Assembly (NCBI RefSeq): GCF_013364195.1
Contig: NZ_CP054918.1
Coordinates: 1,038,501-1,102,500 of the forward strand
Direction: 5' to 3'
DNA length: 64,000 nt
From: Streptomyces sp. NA04227
GTDB lineage: Bacteria > Actinomycetota > Actinomycetes > Streptomycetales > Streptomycetaceae
Position numbers and translations under genes: made by a program. The notes below the pieces were generated by a model. It had not been told where the DNA came from. It searched no databases and saw only the letters and a list, made by a program, of their open reading frames with translations. Positions 1 through 8,189 of the stretch are shown in pieces. The first letter of the stretch is position 1; each line of letters starts with the position of its first letter.

Positions 1-157
1 CGCCCTGCTGGTGGTCGACTGGACCATCGAGGGCACGGGCGCGGACGGGGTGCCGGTACACCTGGAGGGCACCGCGACCGATGTCGCCCGGCGGGGCGTG
101 GACGGGCTGTGGCGTTATGTCATCGACAACCCGTTCGGAACCGTGCCGCCCGCCTGA
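1..157 (+). CDS. 3' end of SnoaL/NTF2-like (SgcJ/EcaC-type) protein, partial
   Basis: The window opens inside a gene whose last 51 codons read in the frame starting at base 2 and stop at TGA 155-157. The fragment has the end of a cystatin-like NTF2 fold typical of SgcJ/EcaC or DUF4440 proteins: an acidic beta strand, then VARRGVDGLWRYVIDNPFG, where the W-R-Y-x-I-D-N-P-(F/Y)-G ending is characteristic. Such proteins are small, often unassigned, ligand-binding or isomerase-like domains. It is followed by a strong hairpin at 219-247 that probably ends its transcript. The start and the N-terminal half lie outside the window, so no finer function can be given. Confidence 0.7.
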   Translation, partial: ALLVVDWTIEGTGADGVPVHLEGTATDVARRGVDGLWRYVIDNPFGTVPPA

Positions 158-218
158 CGTCACGCCTCGCCCCGGCCAGTGGTCTGCCTCCAAGTCAGTG
201 GATCGCCACCAAGACCGA

Positions 219-247
219 GGGCCGGCCCGCGCGCCGCGGGCCGGCCC
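219..247. terminator. Hairpin between convergent genes (rightward side)
   Basis: Perfect 13-bp stem (219-231 with 235-247) and a 3-nt loop, 62 nt after the stop of the NTF2-like gene. No U-tract, as is usual in Streptomyces. Probably terminates rightward transcription. Confidence 0.6.
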
Positions 248-260
248 CTGGTGCCGGGTC

Positions 261-290
261 CCGGTCCGCCCGGGCAAGCGGGCGGACCGG
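261..290 (-). terminator. sprD terminator hairpin
   Basis: Perfect 12-bp stem (CCGGTCCGCCCG at 261-272 with its complement at 279-290), 6-nt loop, beginning 17 nt after the sprD stop on the minus strand. Together with 219-247 it forms a back-to-back terminator pair. Confidence 0.7.
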
Positions 291-307
291 AGTAGGGGTG
301 GGACGGG

Positions 308-1381
308 TCAGCCGATCTCGGCGCCGTAGACGGAGAGCGCCTCGGTCACCGGCTGGAAGAAGGTCTCGCCGCCGGAGGAGCAGTTGCCGCTGCCGCCGGA
401 GGTGAGGCCGAGCGCCTGGTCACCGGCGAACAGCGAGCCGCCGGAGTCGCCGGGCTCCGCGCAGACGTCGGTCTGGATGAGCCCCTCGACCGTGCCCTCG
501 GCGTAGTTCACCGTGGCGTTCAGGCCCGTGACGGTGCCGTCGTGGACCTGGGTGGTGGAGCCGCTGCGGGTGACCTGCTGGCCCTCGGTGGCCTCGGCGG
601 CGCCGGTGATGGGCTGGGTGCTGCCGTTGTAGAGGTCCACCTCGCTGGGGTGCGCGGTGTCGCCCGTGTACTTCACCAGGCCGTAGTCGTCGCCGGGGAA
701 GCTGGAACCGGCGTTCTCACCGATGACCGGGCCGCCCTGGCTCTCCGACCAGCTGCTGATCGCCTCGGTGCAGTGGCCCGCGGTGAGGAAGTGCGGGGCA
801 CCGTCCTTGACGACGTTGAAGCCGAGCGAGCAGCGGCCGCCGCCGCCCCAGATGGCGTCGCCGCCGGCGATCATCGGTTTGAACTCGCCCTTGCTGTGCT
901 TGAGTTCGACCGTGCTGCCGAGGCCCTTGACGACCTCGGTCAGCTTGGCGAGCTCGGCGCCCTTGACCGTACGGTCCGCGGTGACGACGACCTTGTTGGC
1001 CGAGTTGTCGACGGTCCACGCGGTGCCGGGGATGGTGGCCCGGTCCTTGAGCGTGGCGCGGGCGCCGTTCAGCGCGGCGAGCGAGTTCTCCACGACTCTG
1101 GCCTTGGCACCGGCCGACTCGACGGTCTCGGCGGCGTCCTGGTTCAGGACGTTGACGACGAGGTGCCTGCCCTGGGCGTCGTAGTACGTACCCGCGGCGT
1201 CGGCGCCGAGGTCCTTGGTGAGGGAGGAAGCGAGCTTTCCGGCCGCCGTCGCCGAGAGGGAGTCGGCGGTGACATCGCTGTCGGCGTTCGCGGACTGGAC
1301 CGTAAGGCCTGCGACGACCATGGCGGCGACACTGGCACCCGCGATCGCGGCACGCCTGGGGGAAACGCGTCGGTGCTTCAC
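308..1381 (-). CDS. sprD: Streptogrisin D-type secreted serine protease precursor (S1 family)
   Basis: 357-aa preproenzyme, exported and self-processed. The GTG start at 1381 is chosen because AGGAGG lies 6 nt upstream; an in-frame upstream extension lacks a ribosome site. Residues 1-33 are a signal peptide with an arginine-rich N-region and ANA cleavage motif. About 34-170 is an alpha-lytic-type propeptide acting as folding chaperone. The mature protease starts near Ile171 (IAGGDAIWG). The catalytic triad is visible as His203 (TAGHC), Asp232 (DDYGLV) and Ser313 (GDSGG), with paired cysteines typical of streptogrisins. The KHRR N-terminus, long propeptide and terminal AYG/VYGAEIG-type end match my memory of streptogrisin D rather than A, B or C. 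It lies just downstream of sprB in the same orientation but 596 bp away, so is probably a separate transcript. Confidence 0.9.
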   Translation of the reverse strand: MKHRRVSPRRAAIAGASVAAMVVAGLTVQSANADSDVTADSLSATAAGKLASSLTKDLGADAAGTYYDAQGRHLVVNVLNQDAAETVESAGAKARVVENSLAALNGARATLKDRATIPGTAWTVDNSANKVVVTADRTVKGAELAKLTEVVKGLGSTVELKHSKGEFKPMIAGGDAIWGGGGRCSLGFNVVKDGAPHFLTAGHCTEAISSWSESQGGPVIGENAGSSFPGDDYGLVKYTGDTAHPSEVDLYNGSTQPITGAAEATEGQQVTRSGSTTQVHDGTVTGLNATVNYAEGTVEGLIQTDVCAEPGDSGGSLFAGDQALGLTSGGSGNCSSGGETFFQPVTEALSVYGAEIG

Positions 1382-1787
1382 GTACGTCCTCCTGTGGGGG
1401 GACGGCTCCGGGGTCACGTGGGGTTCGCCCGGAACCGGAAGGCTTATCGGCACGAGCCCGGCACTCGCCCGGTGAACCGAGTAAGTGCCGCGTCCATGCC
1501 AACGGTTGCATCCACTATCCCCATGGCCGTCGGACACCGACAAGCTCCACTTCCGGTCGCGTCACAGGGGGCGCACAGACCCCCGTCCGCCTCATCCGTG
1601 CGCCGGATCGCGCCCACTCCGCCCCTTTCCTCATGCGGGTATCTCCGGGGCTCCGCTCCCGGGCACACCCGGATCGGCCTGTCCTGTTCTGGCCCGTTTG
1701 AAGGGCGAGTTGAGGTCCTGGACACCACCGGGCCCCCACCCCGCCCGCGAACACGCAGCGCGATGTGTCACCATGCGCGCCCCTTCG

Positions 1788-1883
1788 CCCATCGATACGC
1801 CCATCGATACGCACTTCGGTTCGCGCTTCGGTTCGCATTCCGGTTCGCGCTTCAGTACGAACTTCGGTACGAACTTCGCGCGG
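1788..1883. repeat. Imperfect 12-bp tandem array (8 units)
   Basis: Eight consecutive 12-mers. The first two are identical (CCCATCGATACG), the next six drift around CGCTTCGGTTCG. The array ends 18 bp before the sprB terminator stem. Because 12 is divisible by three, it reads as 4-residue repeats in all frames, but no gene is evident. Confidence 0.8.
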
Positions 1884-1900
1884 GCGCGCACACAACGACG

Positions 1901-1935
1901 CGGCCCCCGCGCACCGGATGGGTGCGCGGGGGCCG
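1901..1935 (-). terminator. sprB terminator hairpin
   Basis: Perfect 15-bp GC-rich stem (1901-1915 with 1921-1935) and 5-nt loop, about 43 nt past the sprB stop. No U-tract. Confidence 0.8.
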
Positions 1936-1977
1936 CCCTCACAGGATCAGCCGTACCGAACCGAATTCCGCCGGACG

Positions 1978-2883
1978 TCAGTAGACGCTGACTCCGTAGG
2001 CGCTGAGCGCCTCGGTGACCGGCTGGAAGAAGGTGGTGCCGCCGGAGGAGCAGTTGCCGCTGCCGCCGGAGGTCAGGCCGTACGCGGTGCCGTTGCTGCC
2101 GTAGAGCGGGCCGCCGGAGTCACCGGGCTCGGCGCAGACCGTGGTCTGGATGAGGCCGGAGACGATGTCACCGCCGCCGTAGTTGACGGTCGCGTTGAGG
2201 GCGGTGACCCGGCCGCTGTGCGTACCCGTGGTGGAGCCGTCACGGATGACGGTGGTGCCCACGCTCGGGGTGGCCGCGCGGGTGATGTCCACACCGTTCG
2301 CGGTACCGGGCTTGCTGATGGAGGTGTTGGTGTACCGGACGATGCCGTAGTCGTTGCCCGGGAAGCTGGAGCCCGAGGTGGAGCCGAGCGTGGTGGTGTG
2401 ACCGGAGTTCGACCACCAGGTGCCCGCGCCGTCGGTGCAGTGACCCGCGGTCAGGAAGTACTGGGTCCCGGCGCTGTTGCGGACGTTGAAGCCGAGGGAG
2501 CAGCGCCAGCTGCTCGCGTAGATGGCGTCACCGCCCTGGATCAGCTTGTTGAACTTGCCGGGGGTGCGCTTGACCTGAAGAGCGTCGGCCTTGCTTCCGG
2601 CGTCCTTCTTGATCTGGGCGATCTCCGCCTTGGAGACGGTGCTGTCGACCGTGACGACCACGCGGTTCGTCTTGGCGTCGACGGCCCAGGCGGTGCCCGC
2701 GACGTCGGACTCCAGGACCGAGTCGCTGACCTGGCCGAGCTCGGTCGCGCTGAAGGTGCTCGACTCGTCGGCGTTCGCCGCGGGGATCGCGAGGGCGCCC
2801 ACGGCAACCAGACCGGAGGCGACGGCGATCAGACGGGTACGTCTCGCGACGCCACTGCGGGGGGTAGTGCGCTTCAACCTCAC
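1978..2883 (-). CDS. sprB: Streptogrisin B-type secreted serine protease precursor
   Basis: 301-aa preproenzyme, close in length and sequence to the known streptogrisin B precursor. The GTG start at 2883 has AGGAGG 7 nt upstream. Residues 1-38 are a signal peptide ending in ANA; about 39-114 is a short propeptide with [14 protein letters not shown], typical of the family. The mature enzyme starts near Ile115. Catalytic His148 (TAGHC), Asp178 (NDYGIV) and Ser256 (GDSGG) are all present, as are the disulfide-forming cysteines and the terminal AYGVSVY. It is a chymotrypsin-like extracellular protease that would work with its paralogue sprD on external protein. Genuine streptogrisin B begins its mature part slightly differently (AIYSSTG rather than AIYASSW), so substrate preference is inferred. 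Confidence 0.92.
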   Translation of the reverse strand: MRLKRTTPRSGVARRTRLIAVASGLVAVGALAIPAANADESSTFSATELGQVSDSVLESDVAGTAWAVDAKTNRVVVTVDSTVSKAEIAQIKKDAGSKADALQVKRTPGKFNKLIQGGDAIYASSWRCSLGFNVRNSAGTQYFLTAGHCTDGAGTWWSNSGHTTTLGSTSGSSFPGNDYGIVRYTNTSISKPGTANGVDITRAATPSVGTTVIRDGSTTGTHSGRVTALNATVNYGGGDIVSGLIQTTVCAEPGDSGGPLYGSNGTAYGLTSGGSGNCSSGGTTFFQPVTEALSAYGVSVY

Positions 2884-3496
2884 TGACGTTCCTCCTGGGG
2901 AACTCGGGGGCCCGCGTGGGGTCGGGGCCCGTGAGACGCAGTCGGGAACCGGCGGTTCCGGGTTCCGGATCAGCCGTGCTCCTGACAAGCGCTGCTCGGA
3001 GTATTCGGGCACGGATTGAGCGGCACAAGGCTTACTTTCAGCCGTCTACTCCCGGGCGTCACCGTGCCGAGCACAGGCCACTGAGCTTCCTTGGATCCCG
3101 TTCCGGCACACATCTCACACTGAGTGTTTCTTTCCGGTGAACTCGGCGCCCTGACCACGACCCCATCCCTCACCCACTCAACTCCCTGCTCACAGCGGCC
3201 ATCAGACCTCTGTGGCCCCGTCCGGCGACGGCCGGATCGTCGACAGTCGACGCTCCGGCACCCCGGCGGACCGAGCGGAGCCGCACTCCCCCGCGAAGCC
3301 AACTCCCTTGTTCTTGCGCTGACTTGAAATTAACCCTGTGGCTCGGGTTCTCATCTTGGTGTGCTATGAGACATCGGGTGAAAACCCGGTCGGGAACGGG
3401 CGGATGACGCGTCGGCGACCATTCGCTCCGGCGCCCCTGGCACACGCGCCCCGGCGCGGAGCCCGGCCACCCGGCGCCCCTCGCACGCCCCTTCAC
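2884..3496. other. Gene-free interval upstream of sprB
   Basis: 613 bp with the sprB leader and the region downstream of the ABC permease. It includes an AT-richer patch around 3325-3380 and a small CGGGT/ACCCG hairpin at about 3374-3388 that may lie in the permease 3' end. No convincing coding frame or RNA gene. Confidence 0.6.
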
Positions 3497-4363
3497 CTAC
3501 CGGCGCTGCTCCGCGCCCCGCGCGTAGTACTTCTCGACGTAGTGCTGCCCGACGCTCAGCACCGAGGTGACGACCGTGTACCAGAGGGTGGCGACCAGGA
3601 GCAGCGGGATGACCTGGTAGGTGCGGTGGTAGACGAGTTGCACCGAGTAGAGCAGGTCCTGAACCGCGATCACGCTGATGATCGAGGTGCCCTTGAGCGT
3701 GCCGATCAGCATGTTGCCCGCCGGAGGCACGATGAAGCGCATCGCCTGCGGCAGCACGATCCGCCGCCAGCACCTCAGACGGCCGAAGCCGAGCGCCTGG
3801 GCGGCCTCGATCTGGCCGTGCTCGACGGAGAGGATCCCGCCGCGGACGACCTCGGCCGCGTACGCCGCCTCGTGCAGGGTCAGACCGATGACGGCGATGG
3901 TGACGGGGCCGAGCAGGTCGACCGTTCGGACGCCCAGGATCTGCGGGTACAGCGCCCCGATGTTGAACCAGAACAGCAGCTGGACCAGGATCGGCACCGA
4001 CCGGAACAGCCAGACATAGCCCCAACTCACCGCGCGCAGCACGGGGTTGGCGGACAGTCGCATCACGGCGAGCAGCGCGCCCAGGGCGAATCCGAGTGCC
4101 ATGACGACCGCGGTCAGCCACAGCGAGAGCCACAGCCCGCGCAGCACCGAGGCCGAGGTGAAGTAGTCGCCGACGACGTTCCACTGGAACGCCTCGTTGC
4201 GCACCACGGACTGGACGACTCCGGCCAGCAGGGCGAGCACCACCACGGCGGCGATCCACTGCCCGTAACGGCGGCGCGGGACGACGAGAAGCGGGGAAGG
4301 GTCCAGGGCGCCGGGTGTCTTCCCGGCGGTCGGCCCGGTCTTGTCGAGGGTGTCGAAGGACAT
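3497..4363 (-). CDS. Polar amino-acid ABC transporter permease (HisM/GlnP type)
   Basis: 288-aa integral membrane protein of the His/Glu/Gln/Arg/opine permease family. Hydrophobic segments begin at about residue 30 and again through 70-250. The EAA loop that docks on the ATPase is clear (EAAQALGFGRLRCWRRIVLP). ATG at 4363 is chosen as it precedes MSFDTLDKTG with a weak GGAG; an upstream GTG would add 18 residues. It is divergent from the binding-protein gene at 5056 with a 692-bp gap. No ATPase gene lies nearby, so it must share an ATPase encoded elsewhere or one just outside this arrangement. The substrate cannot be read from sequence; polar amino acids are inferred from family. Confidence 0.88.
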   Translation of the reverse strand: MSFDTLDKTGPTAGKTPGALDPSPLLVVPRRRYGQWIAAVVVLALLAGVVQSVVRNEAFQWNVVGDYFTSASVLRGLWLSLWLTAVVMALGFALGALLAVMRLSANPVLRAVSWGYVWLFRSVPILVQLLFWFNIGALYPQILGVRTVDLLGPVTIAVIGLTLHEAAYAAEVVRGGILSVEHGQIEAAQALGFGRLRCWRRIVLPQAMRFIVPPAGNMLIGTLKGTSIISVIAVQDLLYSVQLVYHRTYQVIPLLLVATLWYTVVTSVLSVGQHYVEKYYARGAEQRR

Positions 4364-5055
4364 GTGAAGGCTCCGAGACGTTCGGTTCGAACGCTGAACA
4401 TGGCGAAGTGCCTTCACACCGGCGGGCCGCGGCGCGCCGTTCGGCCGAGCCCCTCAGCAGGGCCGAACCTTGAGAGTACGGCCGGATCTCGGCGCTCTGT
4501 CAAGGCCGTCCATACTGTGAGCCGGGCGCCCAAGGGGCAGTTGACGCACCCACGGATGCCTGTTCCACTTGTGCCATGCATCCGCGGCAGAGCCTGGTCA
4601 AGCGCTCCCACATCGACTTCGGTCGCGTGTGGTCCGCCTCGTGTCTGATATCTCCGCGAGCCTGACGGCCCGCCCCTTTGACGGCTCGACCCTCCCTAGG
4701 GCCTGACCGTCCGAGCGTTTCCTGCCCGACAGTTCGACTGCCCGAGCCTCTGGTCAGACGGTCCGGTTCGTCCACTCGTACGCAGCCGACGCCCGCCCCA
4801 CTGCCTTTCCTTCTGCCTTCCCCTGCTTTCCCCTGCCTTCACACGCACCGAGCACGGTGCACCCCCTCCCCTCGCGATGCCCGTGCACCGGCCTCCCACG
4901 CCGGTGCGCGCTTTCCCGAACCTCCCTAACCTCTCCAACCTCCCGAACCATCCCGAACGACCCTCACCGATCCCGAACGCCCTTGCCCGCCCGGCGAGTT
5001 CAGCCAAAGCGGGCGGGGCCGCACGGCCGGGCCGTCCCCTGGAGTCACGTCAGCC
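4364..5055. other. Divergent regulatory interval with pyrimidine-rich tracts
   Basis: 692 bp between permease and binding protein. It contains pyrimidine runs at about 4800-4850 (repeats of TTCCCCTGC) and 4918-4985 (repeats of CGAACC/CCTCCCGAAC). No coding frame of normal quality. Presumably carries both divergent promoters; I could not place them. Confidence 0.55.
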
Positions 5056-6018
5056 ATGAAGAGTTTTCTGCGCCCGACGGCGCGCCACACCACGCTGTTC
5101 GCCCTGATCACCGCTGCCACACTGCTGAGCCTGACGGCCTGCTCGGAGGGCGAGGCCGGAGGGCCGGGGGCGGGCGGGCCCGGCGGCGAACCGGGAGCGG
5201 TTCCCACCCAGGACGTGGTGTCCTCGGTCACCAAGGACGAGGCGGCGGCCAGGCTGCTGCCCGCCGAGGTGCGCGAGCGCGGCTCCCTGCGCCTGGCGAG
5301 CAGTGTCGGCGGCACCCCGCCCTCCAGTACCTATCTCCCGGACGGCAGAACGGTCGCCGGTGTCGACATCGACGTGGCGGACGCCGTGGGCAAGGTGCTC
5401 GGCATCAAGCTGAAGCGGGAGGTGGCGAGCTTCGAGGCGATCCTGCCCGCACTCTCCAGCGGCAAGTACGACCTCGGTACGGGCAACTTCGGCGTCACCG
5501 AACCACGCCGCAAGACCATCGACTTCGTCACCTACATCAACGACGGCCAGGCCTTCGCCGCCCGTCAGGACAGCGACTTGGACCGAGTGACGGACCTCAG
5601 GCAACTGTGCGGCCTGACCGTCGCGACGGGCGCGGGCACCACCTTCGAGGCCACCCTGGAGGACAACAAGCACGTCTGCGCCGACGCGGGCGAGAAGGCG
5701 TACGAGGTGAAGACCTATGCCGAGCAGGGCGCGCTCTGGTCGGCACTGCACCAGGGCCGGGCCGACGTGGTGATGAGCACCATCAACGGACTGCGCTACG
5801 CGGTGGCCCAGCAACAGGGACTGAAGTTCCTGAACGAGTACCACCGGCTCGATGTCGGCTTCGCGTTCAAGAAGGGCACCCCGCTGGCGCCCGCTTTCCA
5901 GGCAGCCGTCAACACCCTTATCAAGAACGGCACTTACGAGCGCATCCTGCGCAAGTGGGACACCCAGAAGTCCGCCCTCGACACCTCCCGCATCTCACCG
6001 CCCGAGATCAAGGACTGA
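5056..6018 (+). CDS. Amino-acid ABC transporter substrate-binding lipoprotein (SBP family 3)
   Basis: 320-aa extracellular binding protein anchored by lipidation. A signal peptide is followed by the lipobox LTAC with Cys at about residue 32, then a Gly-rich linker (GGPGAGGPGGEPG). The SBP_bac_3 fold starts near residue 75 (RGSLRLASS) and shows the family motifs G-V-D-I-D-V-A and the hinge through TLIKNGTYERILRKW near the C-terminus. ATG at 5056 is the only start that gives a signal peptide; GGAG lies 11 nt upstream. Divergent from the permease at 3497-4363, with which it is likely to work. No ATP-binding subunit adjoins. Ligand unknown. Confidence 0.9.
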   Translation: MKSFLRPTARHTTLFALITAATLLSLTACSEGEAGGPGAGGPGGEPGAVPTQDVVSSVTKDEAAARLLPAEVRERGSLRLASSVGGTPPSSTYLPDGRTVAGVDIDVADAVGKVLGIKLKREVASFEAILPALSSGKYDLGTGNFGVTEPRRKTIDFVTYINDGQAFAARQDSDLDRVTDLRQLCGLTVATGAGTTFEATLEDNKHVCADAGEKAYEVKTYAEQGALWSALHQGRADVVMSTINGLRYAVAQQQGLKFLNEYHRLDVGFAFKKGTPLAPAFQAAVNTLIKNGTYERILRKWDTQKSALDTSRISPPEIKD

Positions 6019-6062
6019 GGCCGCGGCACCGCCTTGGCGATCCGGTGCCCACCCGCCTCGGT

Positions 6063-7382
6063 TCAGCAACCGCAGTCGCAGCACTCACAGCATTCGCAGC
6101 ACTCACCACAGCTTCCGCAGTCACCGCAGTCGCAGTTGTTGCAGCAGCCCTGACGCGGCTGCCGCGACCAGGGATCCTCGTATTCGTCGGAGCAGCAGAC
6201 CTGGCACGTACAGAAGAGGCCGAGAGCCACCGCGCACCCGGCGAGAAGTCCGCGCCGGGGCCGGTGCGGTGGCCGGGAACCGCCACCACCGCCGCCCCAG
6301 CCGCCGTCGTCCGGTCCGCCGGGTCCGGCCGGGCCGCCCGGCGCGGGCGGGGTGATCAGCGGATTCCCGTAGTTGTCGACGGGCTGGGACCACTCCGTCC
6401 CGGGCGCGGCCCCGGGCATCATCGGCTGCGAACTGCCGTACGCCGCGGGGCCGTAGGAACCGAGGGGCGCGGTGCCGCCGGAGAGCGCGGTGCCGGATGC
6501 GGCCGCGCCCGGCCCGTGGCCGCAGCTCGCCGTGCCGAAGGCGCGGTCGACGGAGCGGCGCAGTTCGTGGACGAGCAGAACGTGGACCAGCTTGCCGCGG
6601 ACGAACTCGGTCTCGCGCAGGGCGAGCCGGATGCCGTGCAGCGCGTCGTCGGCGAGCCTGCGCGCCTCGGCGCGCGAGGTGCCGGTGGCGGTGAGCGGGT
6701 TCCAGGCGCCCGCCGCGGCGTCGGACTCCCTGTCCTCCACGGCGTCGAGGAGATGGGCGAGCCGCCCGAAGAGGCGTCCCGCCTCGGCGAGCGGTGCGGC
6801 GTTGTCCGGCCGCCCGGCGAGCGTCGCGGTGTACGCGAAGGCCGCGGCGGTTGCGGTCTCGGTGGGCTCGGTGACCGTGAGCAGCGGCGTGCCCGGACCG
6901 GCCAGGGCCTCTATTCGGGGCTGGCGGTCCACCGCGTCGAGCAGTACGGCGGTGTCGAAGCCGACGTCGGCGCCGGTGCGCCGCCCCGCGCGGTCCCAGC
7001 CCGAGGCCACCTTGCGCGCGGCCACGGCCAGCGGCCGGCGCGCCAACACCCCGTCCCCGTCGGTGAGATGGTCCCGCATCTTGGCCGAGGCCAGCACCAG
7101 CGAGACCGCGGCCGCCAGCCGGGCGCCCTCGCCGCGCGCCACCGAAGCGGTACGCATCCCGCGCAGCGGACAGGGTCCGGCGGTACGCCTGCCGTCCTCC
7201 ACGCTGCCGGACTGAGCCTCCGTCAGAACCGAGATGAGCAGGCCGTCGTAGTTGGTGACGACCCGTGCGAACTGTCCGTGGTCGCTGCGCAGGGCCAGAC
7301 AGAGTCCGCACAAATGCGCCATCCACTCGGACTTCAGTCCCCCGCCCAACCGGTGCGAGCAGGGCCTGACGATCCCGAACAC
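6063..7382 (-). CDS. DUF5685 family protein with Cys-rich C-terminal tail
   Basis: 439-aa protein matching the DUF5685 family: it starts MFGIVRPCSHRL and has the motif HLCGLCLALRSDHG near residue 25, both conserved in streptomycete members, with a helical middle. Residues about 330-380 are a Pro/Gly linker and the last 30 residues are unusually cysteine-rich, with repeated CECCECC and ending CDCGC, preceded by a short hydrophobic stretch and CTCQVCC. The tail could bind metal ions. The GTG start at 7382 follows GTGGGGGA. It is divergent from sepF (297-bp gap). Function unknown; some members are labelled regulatory, which I cannot support from sequence. Confidence 0.8.
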   Translation of the reverse strand: MFGIVRPCSHRLGGGLKSEWMAHLCGLCLALRSDHGQFARVVTNYDGLLISVLTEAQSGSVEDGRRTAGPCPLRGMRTASVARGEGARLAAAVSLVLASAKMRDHLTDGDGVLARRPLAVAARKVASGWDRAGRRTGADVGFDTAVLLDAVDRQPRIEALAGPGTPLLTVTEPTETATAAAFAYTATLAGRPDNAAPLAEAGRLFGRLAHLLDAVEDRESDAAAGAWNPLTATGTSRAEARRLADDALHGIRLALRETEFVRGKLVHVLLVHELRRSVDRAFGTASCGHGPGAAASGTALSGGTAPLGSYGPAAYGSSQPMMPGAAPGTEWSQPVDNYGNPLITPPAPGGPAGPGGPDDGGWGGGGGGSRPPHRPRRGLLAGCAVALGLFCTCQVCCSDEYEDPWSRQPRQGCCNNCDCGDCGSCGECCECCECCDCGC

Positions 7383-7679
7383 GACGATTCCCCCACGGTC
7401 GTACGATCACTTTCACGGCATCGTAACGAGGGAGCCGTTCACCCGTACGCGCCGCCCGTCACCCGTACGCCGCGAAGAATCATATTTCACTCTCCATCAG
7501 CACCCGTGCCGGGCAAGATCCTTGGGAATGCGGCGAGTGTGACGGACCCTGTGAGGGCGTGTGTGCACCAGTCACGTCACGAAAAGCCCGCACGGCGGCT
7601 ATCTGCTTGGCGTGAGATCCGCATCATGGACCACGATAGGGAAAAGAAACCGGAAGACCGGCTGTGAGAGGAGGCGTCC

Positions 7680-8126
7680 ATGGGATCGGTGCGCAAGGCG
7701 AGTGCCTGGCTCGGCCTCGTCGACGACAACGCCGACGAGCGTTACTACGACGGATACGAAGACGACTCGGCCGAGGGGCCCGAGCAGGTCGAGGCGTGGG
7801 TGACCGACCCGCGGGTGCGGGTCGCGACGGAATCCGCCCAGGAGCACGGGCGCCGGATCGGCACGGTCACTCCGGACAGCTTCCGCGACGCCCGCGGCAT
7901 CGGCGAGCTCTTCCGGGCCGGTGTCCCGGTCATCATGAACCTCACGTCCATGGAGCCCGCCGACGCCAAGCGCGTCGTCGACTTCGCGGCCGGACTGACC
8001 TTCGGACTGCACGGCTCGATCGAGCGTGTCGCGAACCGTGTCTTCCTGCTGACCCCGGCCAACACCGAGATCGTCACCGGACAGAGCTCCGGCCGCGCGT
8101 CCGACGGTTTCTTCAACCAGAGCTGA
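7680..8126 (+). CDS. sepF: SepF-like cell division protein
   Basis: 148-aa cytoplasmic protein. SepF proteins bind the FtsZ tail, tether it to membrane and polymerise. The N-terminus [16 protein letters not shown] is the usual amphipathic membrane-targeting helix, followed by an acidic linker and then the DUF552/SepF core from about residue 58 ([20 protein letters not shown]) to 140, including G-V-P-V-I-M-N-L and D-F-A-A-G-L. AGGAGG lies 5 nt before ATG. It stands alone, away from ftsZ and divIVA, so it is probably one of the extra SepF paralogues known in Streptomyces rather than the ftsZ-linked copy. A compound hairpin at 8127-8189 follows directly. Confidence 0.9.
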   Translation: MGSVRKASAWLGLVDDNADERYYDGYEDDSAEGPEQVEAWVTDPRVRVATESAQEHGRRIGTVTPDSFRDARGIGELFRAGVPVIMNLTSMEPADAKRVVDFAAGLTFGLHGSIERVANRVFLLTPANTEIVTGQSSGRASDGFFNQS

Positions 8127-8189
8127 GCAAGGCCCTCACCCCGGGCGTTCCCGTTTACCGGAACGCGTCGAGTCCGGTGAGGGCCTTGC
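8127..8189. terminator. Compound bidirectional hairpin between sepF and acyl-CoA dehydrogenase
   Basis: Outer 14-bp perfect stem (8127-8140 with 8176-8189) enclosing an inner stem GCGTTCC/GGAACGC (8145-8151 with 8160-8166). It starts at the base after the sepF stop and its right arm lies inside the last codons of the convergent gene. Confidence 0.7.

Larger units (their letters stand above)
1382..1977. other. Gene-free interval between the two protease genes
   Basis: 596 bp holding the sprD leader, a 12-bp tandem array at 1788-1883 and the sprB terminator at 1901-1935. Open frames here are GC-bias shadows with no ribosome site and no recognisable product. Confidence 0.7.

Noticed and set aside
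542..1984. Long open frame antisense to sprD (480 codons)
   Set aside because: Composition follows the third-position GC of the opposite strand; no ribosome site, and the real gene on the minus strand is unambiguous.
3338..4648. Long open frame antisense to the ABC permease
   Set aside because: Shadow of the minus-strand permease; low-complexity Arg/Asp/Gln product with no recognisable domain.
4857..7667. 936-codon frame across SBP and DUF5685 genes
   Set aside because: Runs antisense or out of frame to two recognised genes; product has no family features.
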